DNA of 64,000 bases. Origin: Paenibacillus paridis. Its GTDB lineage: Bacteria; Bacillota; Bacilli; Paenibacillales; Paenibacillaceae. The stretch is taken from the NCBI RefSeq assembly GCF_006345825.1, contig NZ_VCIX01000092.1, positions 1,798,001 through 1,862,000 of the forward strand, given 5' to 3'. Both the position numbers and the translations under genes were made by a program. The notes below the pieces were generated by a model, which worked only from the letters and a program-made list of their open reading frames with translations, was not told the DNA's origin and ran no database searches. Shown piece by piece: positions 25,086 through 34,450 of this stretch (the first letter of the stretch is position 1; each line of letters opens with the position of its first letter).

Positions 25086-28000
25086 CTATAGCTTCTCTAC
25101 GTTAAAATATTGTGCTTCTGGATGCGCAAATACCATAGCGGATACGGAGGCTTCCGGTTCCATCATACACCCTTCAGTCAGCTCTACGCCAATGTCCTGA
25201 GGTCTCATCAGATCGAACAGAGGCTCCTGATCCTCTAGGTTTGGACATGCCGGATAACCGAACGATACGCGAATGCCTTGATAACGCGCGCCATGACGCT
25301 GTTTCATCGTCATCTCAGCAGGGTCAGGGTAACCGCTAATGTCCCGCATGATGTGATGCACGCGCTCAGCCATTCCTTCCGCAACCTCGAGTGCCACAGA
25401 CTGCAGGGCGTGGGATCGCAGGTAATCGCCATTGTCCTTCCATTCATTTGCAAGCTCTCGAATGCCATGTCCTGCAGTTACAACAAGGAAGCCAACATAA
25501 TCCATCACGCCGCTTTCGACGGATTTCAAGAAATCGGACAAACAAAGGTAAGGCTCAACCTGTTGGCGCGGGAATGTAAACCGTTTGATTTCTTGGCGCG
25601 GCTCAACCGGATTGTAGATGATAACATCATTGCCCGAGGATTGCGCCGGGAAGAACCGGTACATGCCGTGGGTTTTAATGATGCCATCCGAAGTTCCTTG
25701 TTTCAGAATTTCATCAACGGTTGCCTTGAGATGTACCGCCTTTTCATTGCCTTCTTTCAGCAAATTGTCTACGTTGCCCTTTAAGCCAAGATGATGGCCG
25801 AGCAGCATCTGCATATTCACATATGGAATGACATGTGGCAGCGGAACATCGCGCAGAATATGGCGATCCAAATCTGGCGGCGTAAACACAGGCGCATCTG
25901 GCGAAATTTTCGAACGAACGGCTCTGGTTAATTCCGGCAGAGGTTTCTTCACTTCCTCTTCCAATCCCCCGGATGCTTTGTATGCAGCCATCTCTTCCTC
26001 AAGCCGGTTGCGATGCTCGGGGTCCATCAGCTTGTTCGCGATGTCCAATCCGTCCATGGCATCCTTTGCATAGAGAACAAGCCCGTCATATTCAGGACCG
26101 ATTCTAGTTTTCGTAAATTTCCTCGTAAGTGCCGCGCCGCCAACAAGTATAGGTGCATCAATGCCGGCATTACGTAGATCTTGTGCCGTAATGACCATTT
26201 GCTGCGCGGATTTCACCAGCAAGCCTGAAAGTCCGATCGCATCGACCTTCTCGTTGCGGTAAGCTTCAATCAGCTGCTCTGGCGGAACCTTAATGCCAAG
26301 ATTAATGATTTTATAACCGTTGTTTGACAAAATAATTTCGACTAGGTTTTTGCCAATATCATGCACATCGCCCTTAACCGTCGCCAGAATGATTTTGCCT
26401 TTTACGGATGATTCATTTTTTTCCATGAATGTTTCTAAATAGGTGACAGATGCTTTCATAACCTCTGCGCTCTGAAGAACCTCCGCTACGATCAACTCGT
26501 TACCGTTGAACAAGCGGCCGACTTCCTCCATCCCGCGCATTAAAGGACCATTGATAACTTCCATTGCCGAATACTTTTTGAGTGCCTCATCTAGATCCGG
26601 AATGAGTCCTTCCTTAGTTCCCTCAACCACATAAGAGCCCAGACGTTCTTCGAGGGACAGGTTTGAGATTTTTTCTTTCTTCTCTACCTTTTTATCCCGG
26701 AAAGCAGCGACGAATGCAGCCAATGTGTCATCTGTCGTATTATAGATTAGCTCTTCAGCCAAACGCCGCTCTTCATCTGGAATAGACGCATAACGCTCCA
26801 GTTTCTCGGTATTCACAATGGCGTAATCGAGGCCCGCTTTTGTTGCATGGTACAAATAAACGGAATTCAGCACCTCACGGCCTGCGTCAGGCAACCCGAA
26901 CGAAATGTTACTCAGACCCAGAATGGTCTTGGCGAGCGGATATTTTTCTTTAATCATCCGGATGCCCTCAAGCGTCTCTACAGCCGAACCGATATATTGC
27001 GGATCGCCCGAGCCAACCGGGAACATGTTCGGATCAAAAATAATATCCTCAGGATTCATCTTGTATTTTTGAGTCAATAGGTTATAGGAGCGTTCAGCAA
27101 CTTCCATTTTCGCCTGGCGGGTAACCGCTTGGCCACGCTCATCAATGAGAATCATAACAACGGCAGCGCCATAGCGGTGGATCAATGGCAAAATCTGTTC
27201 GAATTTCGATTCGCCATCCTCAAGGTTAATGGAGTTAATGATCGCTTTTCCTTGTGAATATTTCAAGCCTAGCTCGATAATATGATCATAGGTGGAATCG
27301 AGCATTAATGGCGCTTTGATTTTTTTCACGACCTGCGGCAGGAATTGGTGCACCGCATAAGCCTCGTCAATATCCGTATCCTGTAGATTGATGTCGATGA
27401 CATGGGCTCCGCCCTTCACCTGCGCGCGTGCAATTTCGGACGCTTCATCAAATTTCTCTTCTTTCAAAAGCCGCTTAAATTTACGTGATCCTGAAATATT
27501 GGTACGCTCGCCAATCATAATTGGGCGATTTTCCGGCTCGATAAATACCGTTTCGATTCCGGAAACGGCGTTCGGATGCGATCCCATTTTTGTGCGGGGC
27601 GCATATCTAGACATCATTTCGCCCATGACGCGAATATGTTCTGGAGTTGTACCGCAGCAGCCGCCAGCGATGTTAAGCCAGCCCTGCTCGGCAAAGGCCG
27701 ACATCTTCTTCGCCAGAGACTCTGGAGATTCATGATAATGACCATTTTCATCCGGCAAACCCGCGTTCGGGTAACAGCTTATTGCTGCATTGGCGATTTC
27801 GCTAAGCGTCCGCAGGTGATCCCTCATAAACTCTGGCCCCGTAGCACAGTTCAAGCCAATGGAGATCGGTTTCAAATGTTCCAACGAAATATAAAAAGAT
27901 TCAATGGTCTGCCCTGCCAGCGTTGTACCCATCGGCTCAATCGTGCCGGAAATCATGATGGGCAGTTCTTTGCCAAGCTTGTCAAAAGCATTGCGAATAC

Positions 28001-28526
28001 CGATGCTCCCCGCTTTAACGTTCAATGTGTCCTGTGAGGTTTCAAGCAGTAGCACATCAACGTCAGCTTCTATTAAAGCAAGTGCTTGCTCATAATAGCT
28101 CTCAACAAGCTCATCGAAGGTTACCCCTCCCGTAACGGACAAGGTCTTAGTCGTTGGGCCTAATGCTCCGGCAACATACCGGGGTTTTTCTGGAGTACTG
28201 TATTTGTCACAAGCATCGCGAGCCAGCTTGGCTGCTGCCAAATTGATTTCTCTCGCTTTTTCAGGTATATCATAATCTGCTAAGACGACACTGGTAGCGC
28301 CAAACGTATTCGTTTCCAAAATATCCGCGCCGGCTTCCAAGTATTGTTCATGAATCGATTGTATAACATCAGGACGAGTCAGCACGAGCATCTCATTACA
28401 GCCGTCCAGCTCAGGTCCGCCAAAATCAGCTTCATTTAAATCCGCTTGTTGAATCATCGTACCCATTGCGCCGTCCAAAATGAGTATGCGCTCCTGAAGC
28501 ATTTGTTGTATGGTCGGTTTCGACAA
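25086..28526 (-). CDS. metH: Cobalamin-dependent methionine synthase
   Basis: A 1146-residue multidomain enzyme that moves a methyl group from 5-methyltetrahydrofolate to homocysteine through cobalamin. Order: homocysteine domain (about 1-300, opening ERILILDGAMGTMIQ; zinc Cys in GLNCATGP and GGCCGTTPEH), pterin domain (about 330-610, MIGERTNISGSRKF), B12 cap and binding domain (about 640-870, base-off ligand motif GDVHDIGKNLVEI with the axial His) and the C-terminal SAM-binding reactivation domain (about 900-1146, RYSFGYPACP-like GIRVSFGYPACPNLEDQ). The start codon is TTG, preceded by GAAGGGTG. No S-box or B12 riboswitch was recognised in the 136 bases before the divergent mtnD gene. Confidence 0.97.
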   Translation of the reverse strand: MSKPTIQQMLQERILILDGAMGTMIQQADLNEADFGGPELDGCNEMLVLTRPDVIQSIHEQYLEAGADILETNTFGATSVVLADYDIPEKAREINLAAAKLARDACDKYSTPEKPRYVAGALGPTTKTLSVTGGVTFDELVESYYEQALALIEADVDVLLLETSQDTLNVKAGSIGIRNAFDKLGKELPIMISGTIEPMGTTLAGQTIESFYISLEHLKPISIGLNCATGPEFMRDHLRTLSEIANAAISCYPNAGLPDENGHYHESPESLAKKMSAFAEQGWLNIAGGCCGTTPEHIRVMGEMMSRYAPRTKMGSHPNAVSGIETVFIEPENRPIMIGERTNISGSRKFKRLLKEEKFDEASEIARAQVKGGAHVIDINLQDTDIDEAYAVHQFLPQVVKKIKAPLMLDSTYDHIIELGLKYSQGKAIINSINLEDGESKFEQILPLIHRYGAAVVMILIDERGQAVTRQAKMEVAERSYNLLTQKYKMNPEDIIFDPNMFPVGSGDPQYIGSAVETLEGIRMIKEKYPLAKTILGLSNISFGLPDAGREVLNSVYLYHATKAGLDYAIVNTEKLERYASIPDEERRLAEELIYNTTDDTLAAFVAAFRDKKVEKKEKISNLSLEERLGSYVVEGTKEGLIPDLDEALKKYSAMEVINGPLMRGMEEVGRLFNGNELIVAEVLQSAEVMKASVTYLETFMEKNESSVKGKIILATVKGDVHDIGKNLVEIILSNNGYKIINLGIKVPPEQLIEAYRNEKVDAIGLSGLLVKSAQQMVITAQDLRNAGIDAPILVGGAALTRKFTKTRIGPEYDGLVLYAKDAMDGLDIANKLMDPEHRNRLEEEMAAYKASGGLEEEVKKPLPELTRAVRSKISPDAPVFTPPDLDRHILRDVPLPHVIPYVNMQMLLGHHLGLKGNVDNLLKEGNEKAVHLKATVDEILKQGTSDGIIKTHGMYRFFPAQSSGNDVIIYNPVEPRQEIKRFTFPRQQVEPYLCLSDFLKSVESGVMDYVGFLVVTAGHGIRELANEWKDNGDYLRSHALQSVALEVAEGMAERVHHIMRDISGYPDPAEMTMKQRHGARYQGIRVSFGYPACPNLEDQEPLFDLMRPQDIGVELTEGCMMEPEASVSAMVFAHPEAQYFNVEKL

Positions 28527-28598
28527 TTTACTACACCCTTCCCAAAATCATTAAACCATAGTTTATCAGAATCCCCTTATTGTGAAAAGGTAAATCCA

Positions 28599-28627
28599 TC
28601 GACAATCGTTTTGATTTGTTTTATAAT
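28599..28627 (+). promoter_or_regulatory. Promoter of mtnD
   Basis: -35 TCGACA (28599-28604), 17-base spacer and -10 TATAAT (28622-28627), 42 bases before the mtnD start. A good SigA-type match with one mismatch in the -35. Confidence 0.75.
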
Positions 28628-28668
28628 AATTATATCATTTAATTTCTATAGGAAAAGAGGGAATGTTC

Positions 28669-29217
28669 ATGGCTGAAATAAGAATTCGCAATACAGAGGA
28701 ACGGATTCAAGGTGAAGAGGCTGTTCGTGCATTTCTAGAACAGCAAGAGGTGCTCTATGAGCATTGGAACCCAAGCAAGCTTTCGGAAGAATTACAGCAG
28801 AAATTTGTTCTTTCCGATGAGGAAAAACAGCAAATTCTAGCCACATATGACGAAGAAATTAAAGATTTAGCAGAGCGTCGCGGCTACAAAACATGGGACA
28901 TTATCGCTTTGTCCGATGCTACGCCGAACCTTGACGAGCTTCTTAAAAAATTCGAGAACGTTCATACACATACAGAAGATGAAGTGCGTGCGATTACCGC
29001 AGGACGCGGCATCTTCATTATTAAAGGTACGGACGATGTTGGTTATTTTGACGTTGAGCTAGAAGCTGGCGACGTTATTTCTGTACCGGAATACAAACCT
29101 CATTTCTTTACGCTCATGGACAACCGTGAGATTGTTGCGGTTCGTTTGTTTATCGAAACGGAAGGCTGGATCGCCCATCCTTTCGCCGATGAGAAATTTG
29201 CTTCCAAACAAGCTTAA
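28669..29217 (+). CDS. mtnD: Acireductone dioxygenase (methionine salvage)
   Basis: About 182 residues from the ATG at 28669, with GAGGG at about 8 bases; an ATG two codons earlier is too close to that site. A cupin-fold metalloenzyme: the metal ligands are in VHTHTEDEVR (H-x-H-x4-E), with the second cupin motif VISVPEYKPHFFTL carrying the last His. It oxidises the acireductone 1,2-dihydroxy-3-keto-5-methylthiopentene; the Fe form makes the ketoacid precursor of methionine plus formate, the Ni form an off-pathway product. The rest of the methylthioadenosine salvage genes are not in the window. It is divergent from metH, so two routes to methionine share an intergenic region of about 140 bases. 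Confidence 0.95.
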   Translation: MAEIRIRNTEERIQGEEAVRAFLEQQEVLYEHWNPSKLSEELQQKFVLSDEEKQQILATYDEEIKDLAERRGYKTWDIIALSDATPNLDELLKKFENVHTHTEDEVRAITAGRGIFIIKGTDDVGYFDVELEAGDVISVPEYKPHFFTLMDNREIVAVRLFIETEGWIAHPFADEKFASKQA

Positions 29218-29241
29218 ACTGGAATGATTTAAAAATAATGC

Positions 29242-29285
29242 AAGCCCCTCGTAAGCAGCAGAAGCTGACTCTGAGGGGCTTTTTG
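29242..29285 (+). terminator. Terminator of mtnD
   Basis: Arms AAGCCCCTC and GAGGGGCTT, with a central loop region containing AGCAGCAGAAGCTG, followed by TTTTTG. It lies between mtnD and the convergent HAD gene. Confidence 0.88.
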
Positions 29286-29295
29286 CTGCTATTAT

Positions 29296-30084
29296 TTAGG
29301 CATCGAGCAGCTGCAGCAGCTCTTCTAAATGTTTGATTTCATGCGTAGGTACGATCTCGTCGTTCCTTACCACGTTATGTCGGTTAATCCATACCGACGT
29401 CATTCCGATCGTATTTGCACCTAAAATATCGGTCGTCAGCTTATCCCCAACCATGATGCCATGATCCGTTTCTATCCCTAAACGTTCCAAAGCGTGTTTG
29501 AAAATCGAAGCGGCCGGTTTGCCTTGTCCGAACTCGCCTGAAATTATAATATGATCAAAATATGGAATCAGTTCCGGTACACCAGCCAGCTTTTCGCGCT
29601 GCAAGTCCGGCGATCCGTTCGTCAGAAGCAGCAGTTTGTATTTGCCTTTCAGCGCATCAAGCACGCGGAAGGTTTCTTCGTAAACGATAGGTCGTGAGCG
29701 TCTTTCCGCAGGAAACTGCTCTGCCAGCTTCGCGCCCAGCTCCTCGTCATCAACGCCTAGCGATTTTAAGCCTTGTGTCCAGGCTGCTTTACGATAGCCA
29801 GGCGCAAGCTGTTCAAGCTTGCGGAACTCCTCCTGCTCCCCTTCTAGAAAGGGTGCCCAAAGCCCTTCAAACGGATTAATGCCGATCATCTTCGTAAATG
29901 CAAACGTCTCGTAGGATTCATACAGCGATCTTGCTTCACGGCGCACGGCTTCCTCCAAAGCGTCAGGATCAACGCCAGTAACCTCTGCCGCAGCCTGACA
30001 TGTCGCTTCAAATGATTCCTTTACGCTGCGGTCGTCCCACAGCAATGTATCGTCCAAATCAAATAATACTGCTTGTTTAGCCAT
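29296..30084 (-). CDS. HAD-family (subclass IA) hydrolase
   Basis: A 262-residue phosphatase-like protein. Motif I is VLFDLDDTLLWDD (Asp nucleophile at about residue 9), a helical C1 cap covers about 20-110, motif II is LLLLTNGSPDLQ, motif III Lys in GEFGQGKPAASIF and motif IV HGIMVGDKLTTDILGA. This is the YjjG/YfnB-like arrangement; such enzymes dephosphorylate nucleotides or small metabolites, and the true substrate cannot be read from sequence. It lies 24 bases downstream of an uncharacterised membrane protein gene on the same strand and ends 10 bases from the mtnD terminator. Confidence 0.88.
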   Translation of the reverse strand: MAKQAVLFDLDDTLLWDDRSVKESFEATCQAAAEVTGVDPDALEEAVRREARSLYESYETFAFTKMIGINPFEGLWAPFLEGEQEEFRKLEQLAPGYRKAAWTQGLKSLGVDDEELGAKLAEQFPAERRSRPIVYEETFRVLDALKGKYKLLLLTNGSPDLQREKLAGVPELIPYFDHIIISGEFGQGKPAASIFKHALERLGIETDHGIMVGDKLTTDILGANTIGMTSVWINRHNVVRNDEIVPTHEIKHLEELLQLLDA

Positions 30085-30108
30085 CGTTGTCCAAACTCTC
30101 CTGCCTGT

Positions 30109-30615
30109 TTATTTTTGTTGAAATGGAATTCCATTTGCTTGTGCAAAAACTTGAAGTTTCTCAGCGATCTCATCCGTTGGAAAACGGTTGGTCAGCTTTG
30201 AGAACATCCAATTACCGCCTTTGTGCTGCTCCACGATAACATAGCCCTTTTGAGCGACGATGCCTTTGATTCCGGATACCGGAATCCGTTTGTCACCCGT
30301 TAGACGGCGGGATTGCACATAATCTTTGCCAATCGTTATGTAAGGCCTGCGGAAGAAGAACAAAGTAGCTAGCAAAATGTAGCAGCCAATCGTAACCCAA
30401 AACATGGTATCCATTTTGAACTCGGAAGAGCCGGACATTAAAAAGACATACATGCCAATAAACAAAATCAGCATAATCGGTGCAATATAATTCCGTCCGA
30501 CAATTTTCTCTGATTTCTCGGCATTAAAAACGATTTGACCATTTCCTTGCTTCTTGCGCTGCTTATTAACGACACTCATGTTTTTGCGCACTTTGCGCTC
30601 CCAAGAACGTGACAA
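30109..30615 (-). CDS. Small membrane protein of unknown function
   Basis: A 168-residue protein with a TTG start preceded by AGGAGGAG. The N terminus is basic (MSRSWERKVRKN...KQRKKQ). Two hydrophobic segments at about 43-63 and 72-90 form a hairpin, and the remaining 75 residues (RPYITIGKDYVQSRRLTGDKRIPVSGIKG onwards) look like a cytosolic beta-rich domain with PH-like alternation. I do not recognise a named family. It sits between an aldo/keto reductase and a HAD hydrolase on the same strand (26 and 24 base gaps), suggesting one transcript. Confidence 0.75.
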   Translation of the reverse strand: MSRSWERKVRKNMSVVNKQRKKQGNGQIVFNAEKSEKIVGRNYIAPIMLILFIGMYVFLMSGSSEFKMDTMFWVTIGCYILLATLFFFRRPYITIGKDYVQSRRLTGDKRIPVSGIKGIVAQKGYVIVEQHKGGNWMFSKLTNRFPTDEIAEKLQVFAQANGIPFQQK

Positions 30616-30641
30616 GCTGATTCTCCTCCTAATGGTACTTC

Positions 30642-31631
30642 CTATTCGAACGGTCTGCGGAACTTTTCAATAAAACGATTCGGATAATCCTCGGGCAGCG
30701 CACTTACCTGATCCAAGCGATCCCAGATCTCACTTGGCATATCCCAGCCGATCGCGCCAATATTATCCTCAAATTGCTCTAGCTTGCTTGCACCAAAAAT
30801 CGGTGATGTAATGCCTTCGCGCTGAATAAGCCACCGAAGCGCAACTTGCGCAGGCGTTTTGTCAAGCTCGTTAGCTGCTTCCAAAAGAGTATCGAGTATA
30901 ACAAAGTTTTTGTCGGTTGCCCGTTTGTCCCAGGCGCTTTCCCCAACTTTAGAAGTCAAGCGGCCCTCTGTTGGAGTATCTCTGCTGTATCTGCCCGTAA
31001 GAAAGCCTCCGCCTATTGGCGCCCATGGAATAATGCCCACGTTTTCTTCTAAACAAAGAGACATCATTTCACGATCCATTTGCCTGCTTACCAAACTGTA
31101 CTGCGGCTGAAGCGAGACAAAGCGAACATACCGGCTGGCATCGCTATAAGCCAAAGATTTCATTAATTGCCATGCAAAAAAGTTAGAGCACCCGATATAG
31201 CGCACTTTACCCGACGTTACCAAATCATTAAGCGTACGGAGCGTCTCTTCAATTGGCGTCGCATGATCCCATACATGGACCTGATACAGGTCTATATAAT
31301 CCGTCTGCAGCCGTTTGAGACTTGCTTCAACTCCGTCCAAAATATGTTTGCGTGACAGGCCGCCTCCATTAATATCGCTAGAAGTAGTCATGCGAACCTT
31401 GGTAGCTAGCACGATATCAGACCTTTTATTTTTGATCGCTTTGCCGACAATTTCCTCTGAACGACCACTTACATATACATTGGCTGTATCTAGAAAGTTA
31501 CCTCCACGATCAATAAACCGGTCAATCATGGTTATGGAATCATCTTCGTTAGTCGTATTCCCAAATGTCATCGTTCCCAGACATAGCTCCGATACAGCAA
31601 GTCCACTTCTGCCGAGTAATTTGTAATTCAT
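30642..31631 (-). CDS. Aldo/keto reductase
   Basis: A 329-residue NAD(P)H-dependent oxidoreductase with a TIM-barrel layout. Catalytic tetrad positions can be seen: Asp in NFLDTANVYVSGRSEE, the Tyr in the same segment, Lys in VLATKVRM, and His in DLYQVHVWDH. The C-terminal cofactor region is TSPIFGASKLEQFEDNIGAI. It resembles the IolS/YccK group that reduces or oxidises small aldehydes and sugars. The start MNYKLLGRSGLAVSELCLGTMTFG is standard for the family. Substrate unknown. First gene of a probable three-gene unit with the membrane protein and HAD hydrolase. Confidence 0.93.
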   Translation of the reverse strand: MNYKLLGRSGLAVSELCLGTMTFGNTTNEDDSITMIDRFIDRGGNFLDTANVYVSGRSEEIVGKAIKNKRSDIVLATKVRMTTSSDINGGGLSRKHILDGVEASLKRLQTDYIDLYQVHVWDHATPIEETLRTLNDLVTSGKVRYIGCSNFFAWQLMKSLAYSDASRYVRFVSLQPQYSLVSRQMDREMMSLCLEENVGIIPWAPIGGGFLTGRYSRDTPTEGRLTSKVGESAWDKRATDKNFVILDTLLEAANELDKTPAQVALRWLIQREGITSPIFGASKLEQFEDNIGAIGWDMPSEIWDRLDQVSALPEDYPNRFIEKFRRPFE

Positions 31632-31675
31632 TTAAACAACCTCCCATGGCTATTTAATGGTTGTGCAAACCTCGA

Positions 31676-31867
31676 TTAATGCTTGATATTGTCTTGGTCG
31701 TCAACAATTTCAATGGTATCCAGCTGCTGGCGGAAATTGTTTTTGAAATTTTCCAAATACAACTTGCGAAGCCCATCTCGTTCAATCGTTTCTTCATCGG
31801 TAAGCCCTACCGATTTATTTTTACGAGCCAGCTCGTTGATTCGTTCAATGATTTTTGAAAATTCCAT
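31676..31867 (-). CDS. ynzC: DUF896 protein (YnzC-like)
   Basis: About 63 residues from the ATG at 31867; an in-frame ATG at 31888 overlaps the GAGGGGAG site, so the shorter form is preferred. The sequence (SKIIERINELARKNKSVGLT, then a short charged second helix, then FRQQLDTIEIVDD) is the two-helix hairpin of DUF896. In B. subtilis ynzC lies in the SOS-induced yneA-yneB-ynzC operon next to lexA. Here yneA and lexA are about 3.5 kb away, with a three-gene export cluster in between and no yneB. The biochemical role of the family is not known. No LexA box seen directly upstream. Confidence 0.85.
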   Translation of the reverse strand: MEFSKIIERINELARKNKSVGLTDEETIERDGLRKLYLENFKNNFRQQLDTIEIVDDQDNIKH

Positions 31868-31988
31868 TACTTGCTCTACTCCCCTCATGATGAAAAAACC
31901 TCTACTCTATACTTTGACATTTCAACCGATGAGTTGTCAAGGCAGAGCAGAGGGATATCCTTTTCGTTGTTCTCTATTGGTTTGATGA

Positions 31989-33071
31989 TTATTGCAAAAC
32001 AACCTGATCGCCTGGCTTCAGTCCATCCAGTACTTCCGTTAATTCTGGCGTCTCAAGGCCGATCTTGATTTCCTTGCGTTCATATTGCCCGCTTCCATTG
32101 TCATACATAACGAAATGTTTATCCTTTTCCCTGATGATCGCAATAGAAGGAACGGCTGTCGTGTTTTCCTTTCGTTCAGTCTCGATGGCACCGCTTAGGC
32201 TCAAGCCAGCAATTAAATATTCGTTAGGCTCCAGCACGATAACGACTTCAAATTGAGCAGCTTGATTCAGGTTATTCTGATCCGTACCTGTTTTCGCAAA
32301 TTTGGATACTTTTTGTACTTTTCCTGCTAGTTTAAGCTCCTTCATTGCATTCATTTTTACTTGTACGATCATGCCTGGCTTAATTCGAAATATGTCTTGC
32401 TCGCCAACCAAGGCAATAAATTGCAATTTATTTAAATCAACGACCTTTCCAACATACTCGTTATCTGTTAATACCTGTGGTCGCTTATTGGGATTATCGA
32501 ACAAAAAGATGCCTGTCGCCGGTGAATGATAGGTCGCTTTATTGAGCTTTGTTTTCTTTTCTTTCAGCTCATTCGCTTGAATTTTGGTAGTTACTGCATT
32601 GGTCTCTCTAGTCAAACGGGCAATTTCTTGATCCACCAATTGCTTCTTCCGGCCTTCCTCTGTAAATTCTAACGGCTCTGCATCAACGCTTTGCTGGTTA
32701 AGATAATCATTTAGCTCGCCTTCCAATTTAATTTTGCGCATTGATGCTTCCATCTGCAAAATCTCATTTTGAACCGCCGTCTGATCGAGCTTGAATAAAA
32801 CATCACCTTTATTAACCTGCTGTCCATCCTCAATGGACCAGTCCGTTACTTCCGAGCCAAATGGCGCATAAACAAGCGTCTCTTGCTCGTAGAGGGATTT
32901 CCCCTTTACTTCAACCGTATTTGAAATCGTCGCCTTGGTTACTTCGAACGTTATCGGCTCATTATCCATGGTCATTTCCATCTGACGCGATGGATTGCCT
33001 ATTTTGTATAATCCGAAGCTAATGCCAATAATAATTAGTCCAATGATTCCCCATTTAATTTTCTTTTTCAT
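31989..33071 (-). CDS. Membrane fusion/adaptor protein of MacA type
   Basis: A 360-residue protein with an N-terminal anchor (KWGIIGLIIIGISFGLYKIG, about 5-24) and an extracytoplasmic body. The lipoyl-like half motif VYAPFGSEVTDWSIEDGQQVNKGDVLFKLD is followed by a helical hairpin (about 115-180) and the second half THYSPATGIFLF-like; beta barrel and membrane-proximal domains follow (about 200-360). It should link the ABC permease and ATPase encoded directly downstream in the order of this strand's operon to the cell wall side. The start has AAGGAG seven bases upstream. The likely operon order is ATPase, permease, adaptor. Cargo unknown (peptide, antibiotic or signal). Confidence 0.88.
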   Translation of the reverse strand: MKKKIKWGIIGLIIIGISFGLYKIGNPSRQMEMTMDNEPITFEVTKATISNTVEVKGKSLYEQETLVYAPFGSEVTDWSIEDGQQVNKGDVLFKLDQTAVQNEILQMEASMRKIKLEGELNDYLNQQSVDAEPLEFTEEGRKKQLVDQEIARLTRETNAVTTKIQANELKEKKTKLNKATYHSPATGIFLFDNPNKRPQVLTDNEYVGKVVDLNKLQFIALVGEQDIFRIKPGMIVQVKMNAMKELKLAGKVQKVSKFAKTGTDQNNLNQAAQFEVVIVLEPNEYLIAGLSLSGAIETERKENTTAVPSIAIIREKDKHFVMYDNGSGQYERKEIKIGLETPELTEVLDGLKPGDQVVLQ

Positions 33072-33097
33072 TTTTATACTCCTTCATCCATCTTAAA

Positions 33098-34450
33098 TTA
33101 ATCACGTCTAATCGCGGTGAGCGCGTCTGTGCGCGAAGCGCTGATTGCCGGGTAAATCCCTGATAAAATACCGGTTGCAAGGGCAAATGCCATGCCGATC
33201 GGTATCGTTAAAAATGGAATAAATATAATAACAGAATCCTGTTCTCCCGATAAATTCATAATCAAAGCGTTAATGCCCCATACAATCCAGTAGGAAAATA
33301 ATACGCCAAGCAAACCGCCTAGCAAACCAAACAAAGCTGCTTCAACAATAAACATATTTCGAATTTGCCCTAAATTAGCGCCTAGCACCTTCATGATGCC
33401 AATCTGCCTTCGCCGCTGATAGGTGGACATGGTCATGGCTACAACGATGGATATCGAAGCGATAATCAGAATAAATACGCCAATGCCGAGTGCAGCGGCT
33501 TTAATGATCTTAAATTCACTCGCTAGGCGTTCTTTTTGATAGAGATTCGTTTGCGTGCTTACGGTTAGCTTCTGCAGCTGCTTCTCTACTTGCTCAATTT
33601 TGGACTGCTCATCCACCTTGACAATAATTGAATTGTAGCTGTCTCCGGTTTCATCGCCGCGTTTAAGCTCTATACTTAGAAGCTCTGCTGTTTCAAGCGA
33701 TATGTACCCCTTCTTGTCATACATGATTTGATCGTCACTTACTCCTGCCGGCTTTTTCAAGACCCCAACCACCCTCAGCGGCGTACTGAGAACCGGACCG
33801 TCATTGGAGTACATGCGCAGCTGGATCTGCTTCTGATAAAGTGCTGTCGGTACACGGTTTAAGTTTTGGTATTGCTGAAATACCGTTTCATCGTAAGGAT
33901 TTGCATTCAATTGATCTTGGATGTTTTTCCTTGTGAGCTCATCGACTAGCCCCATCGTAGCCCCATAGCTAAGTACGATGGTGCCTTCCATATCCGATGG
34001 CCCGCCTTGCATATAAGAGTTGCCAAAAGCAGTTAGCATATCCAAGTCTGTGCCGATCACCTCTGTCGCATTTTGTGCCATGAGACCGTCAATGGTCGAT
34101 ATTTCCATATAGTCTAGCTGGCGATAAGGCGACGCAGCTTTCACATGCTGGATCTGCCTCATAATGTCCAGCTTTTGTTCGGTCAATTTGCCTTGGTCTT
34201 GCAGCGTAAGGTCTGCAGGAGATGACTCCCCTCCTGTTTTGACACCCGTATTCGCGGTCACTGTTATTTCGTCCATTTTCAAATAGCTGTTCATTTGCTT
34301 CTCAATGTACAACTGAGCGGATTCTCCTATACTCATGGCGACAATAATGGCCGCACAGCCGATCGAAATACCCGCCGCGCAAAGTGCCGTAACTACTTTT
34401 CTCCGCTTGACCTGGTCCCAGGACAAACGTGAAATATCACTAATTCTCAA
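33098..34450 (-). CDS. ABC transporter permease, MacB/FtsX type
   Basis: A 450-residue permease with a TTG start preceded by AGGAGG. Topology is one N-terminal segment (about 22-42), a large extracellular domain (about 45-320) and three C-terminal segments (about 325-347, 372-398, 410-435), as in MacB/YknZ. The C terminus SGIYPAISASRTDALTAIRRD is typical. It overlaps the ATPase gene by 11 bases and precedes the adaptor by 26 bases. Such tripartite systems do not pump across the membrane in the usual way but extrude peptides, toxins or signals from the outer leaflet or periplasmic side. Cargo unknown. Confidence 0.92.
   Translation of the reverse strand: MRISDISRLSWDQVKRRKVVTALCAAGISIGCAAIIVAMSIGESAQLYIEKQMNSYLKMDEITVTANTGVKTGGESSPADLTLQDQGKLTEQKLDIMRQIQHVKAASPYRQLDYMEISTIDGLMAQNATEVIGTDLDMLTAFGNSYMQGGPSDMEGTIVLSYGATMGLVDELTRKNIQDQLNANPYDETVFQQYQNLNRVPTALYQKQIQLRMYSNDGPVLSTPLRVVGVLKKPAGVSDDQIMYDKKGYISLETAELLSIELKRGDETGDSYNSIIVKVDEQSKIEQVEKQLQKLTVSTQTNLYQKERLASEFKIIKAAALGIGVFILIIASISIVVAMTMSTYQRRRQIGIMKVLGANLGQIRNMFIVEAALFGLLGGLLGVLFSYWIVWGINALIMNLSGEQDSVIIFIPFLTIPIGMAFALATGILSGIYPAISASRTDALTAIRRD

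Noticed and set aside
28527..28668. S-box or cobalamin riboswitch before metH or mtnD
   Set aside because: The interval is short and none of the conserved blocks of these riboswitches was seen.
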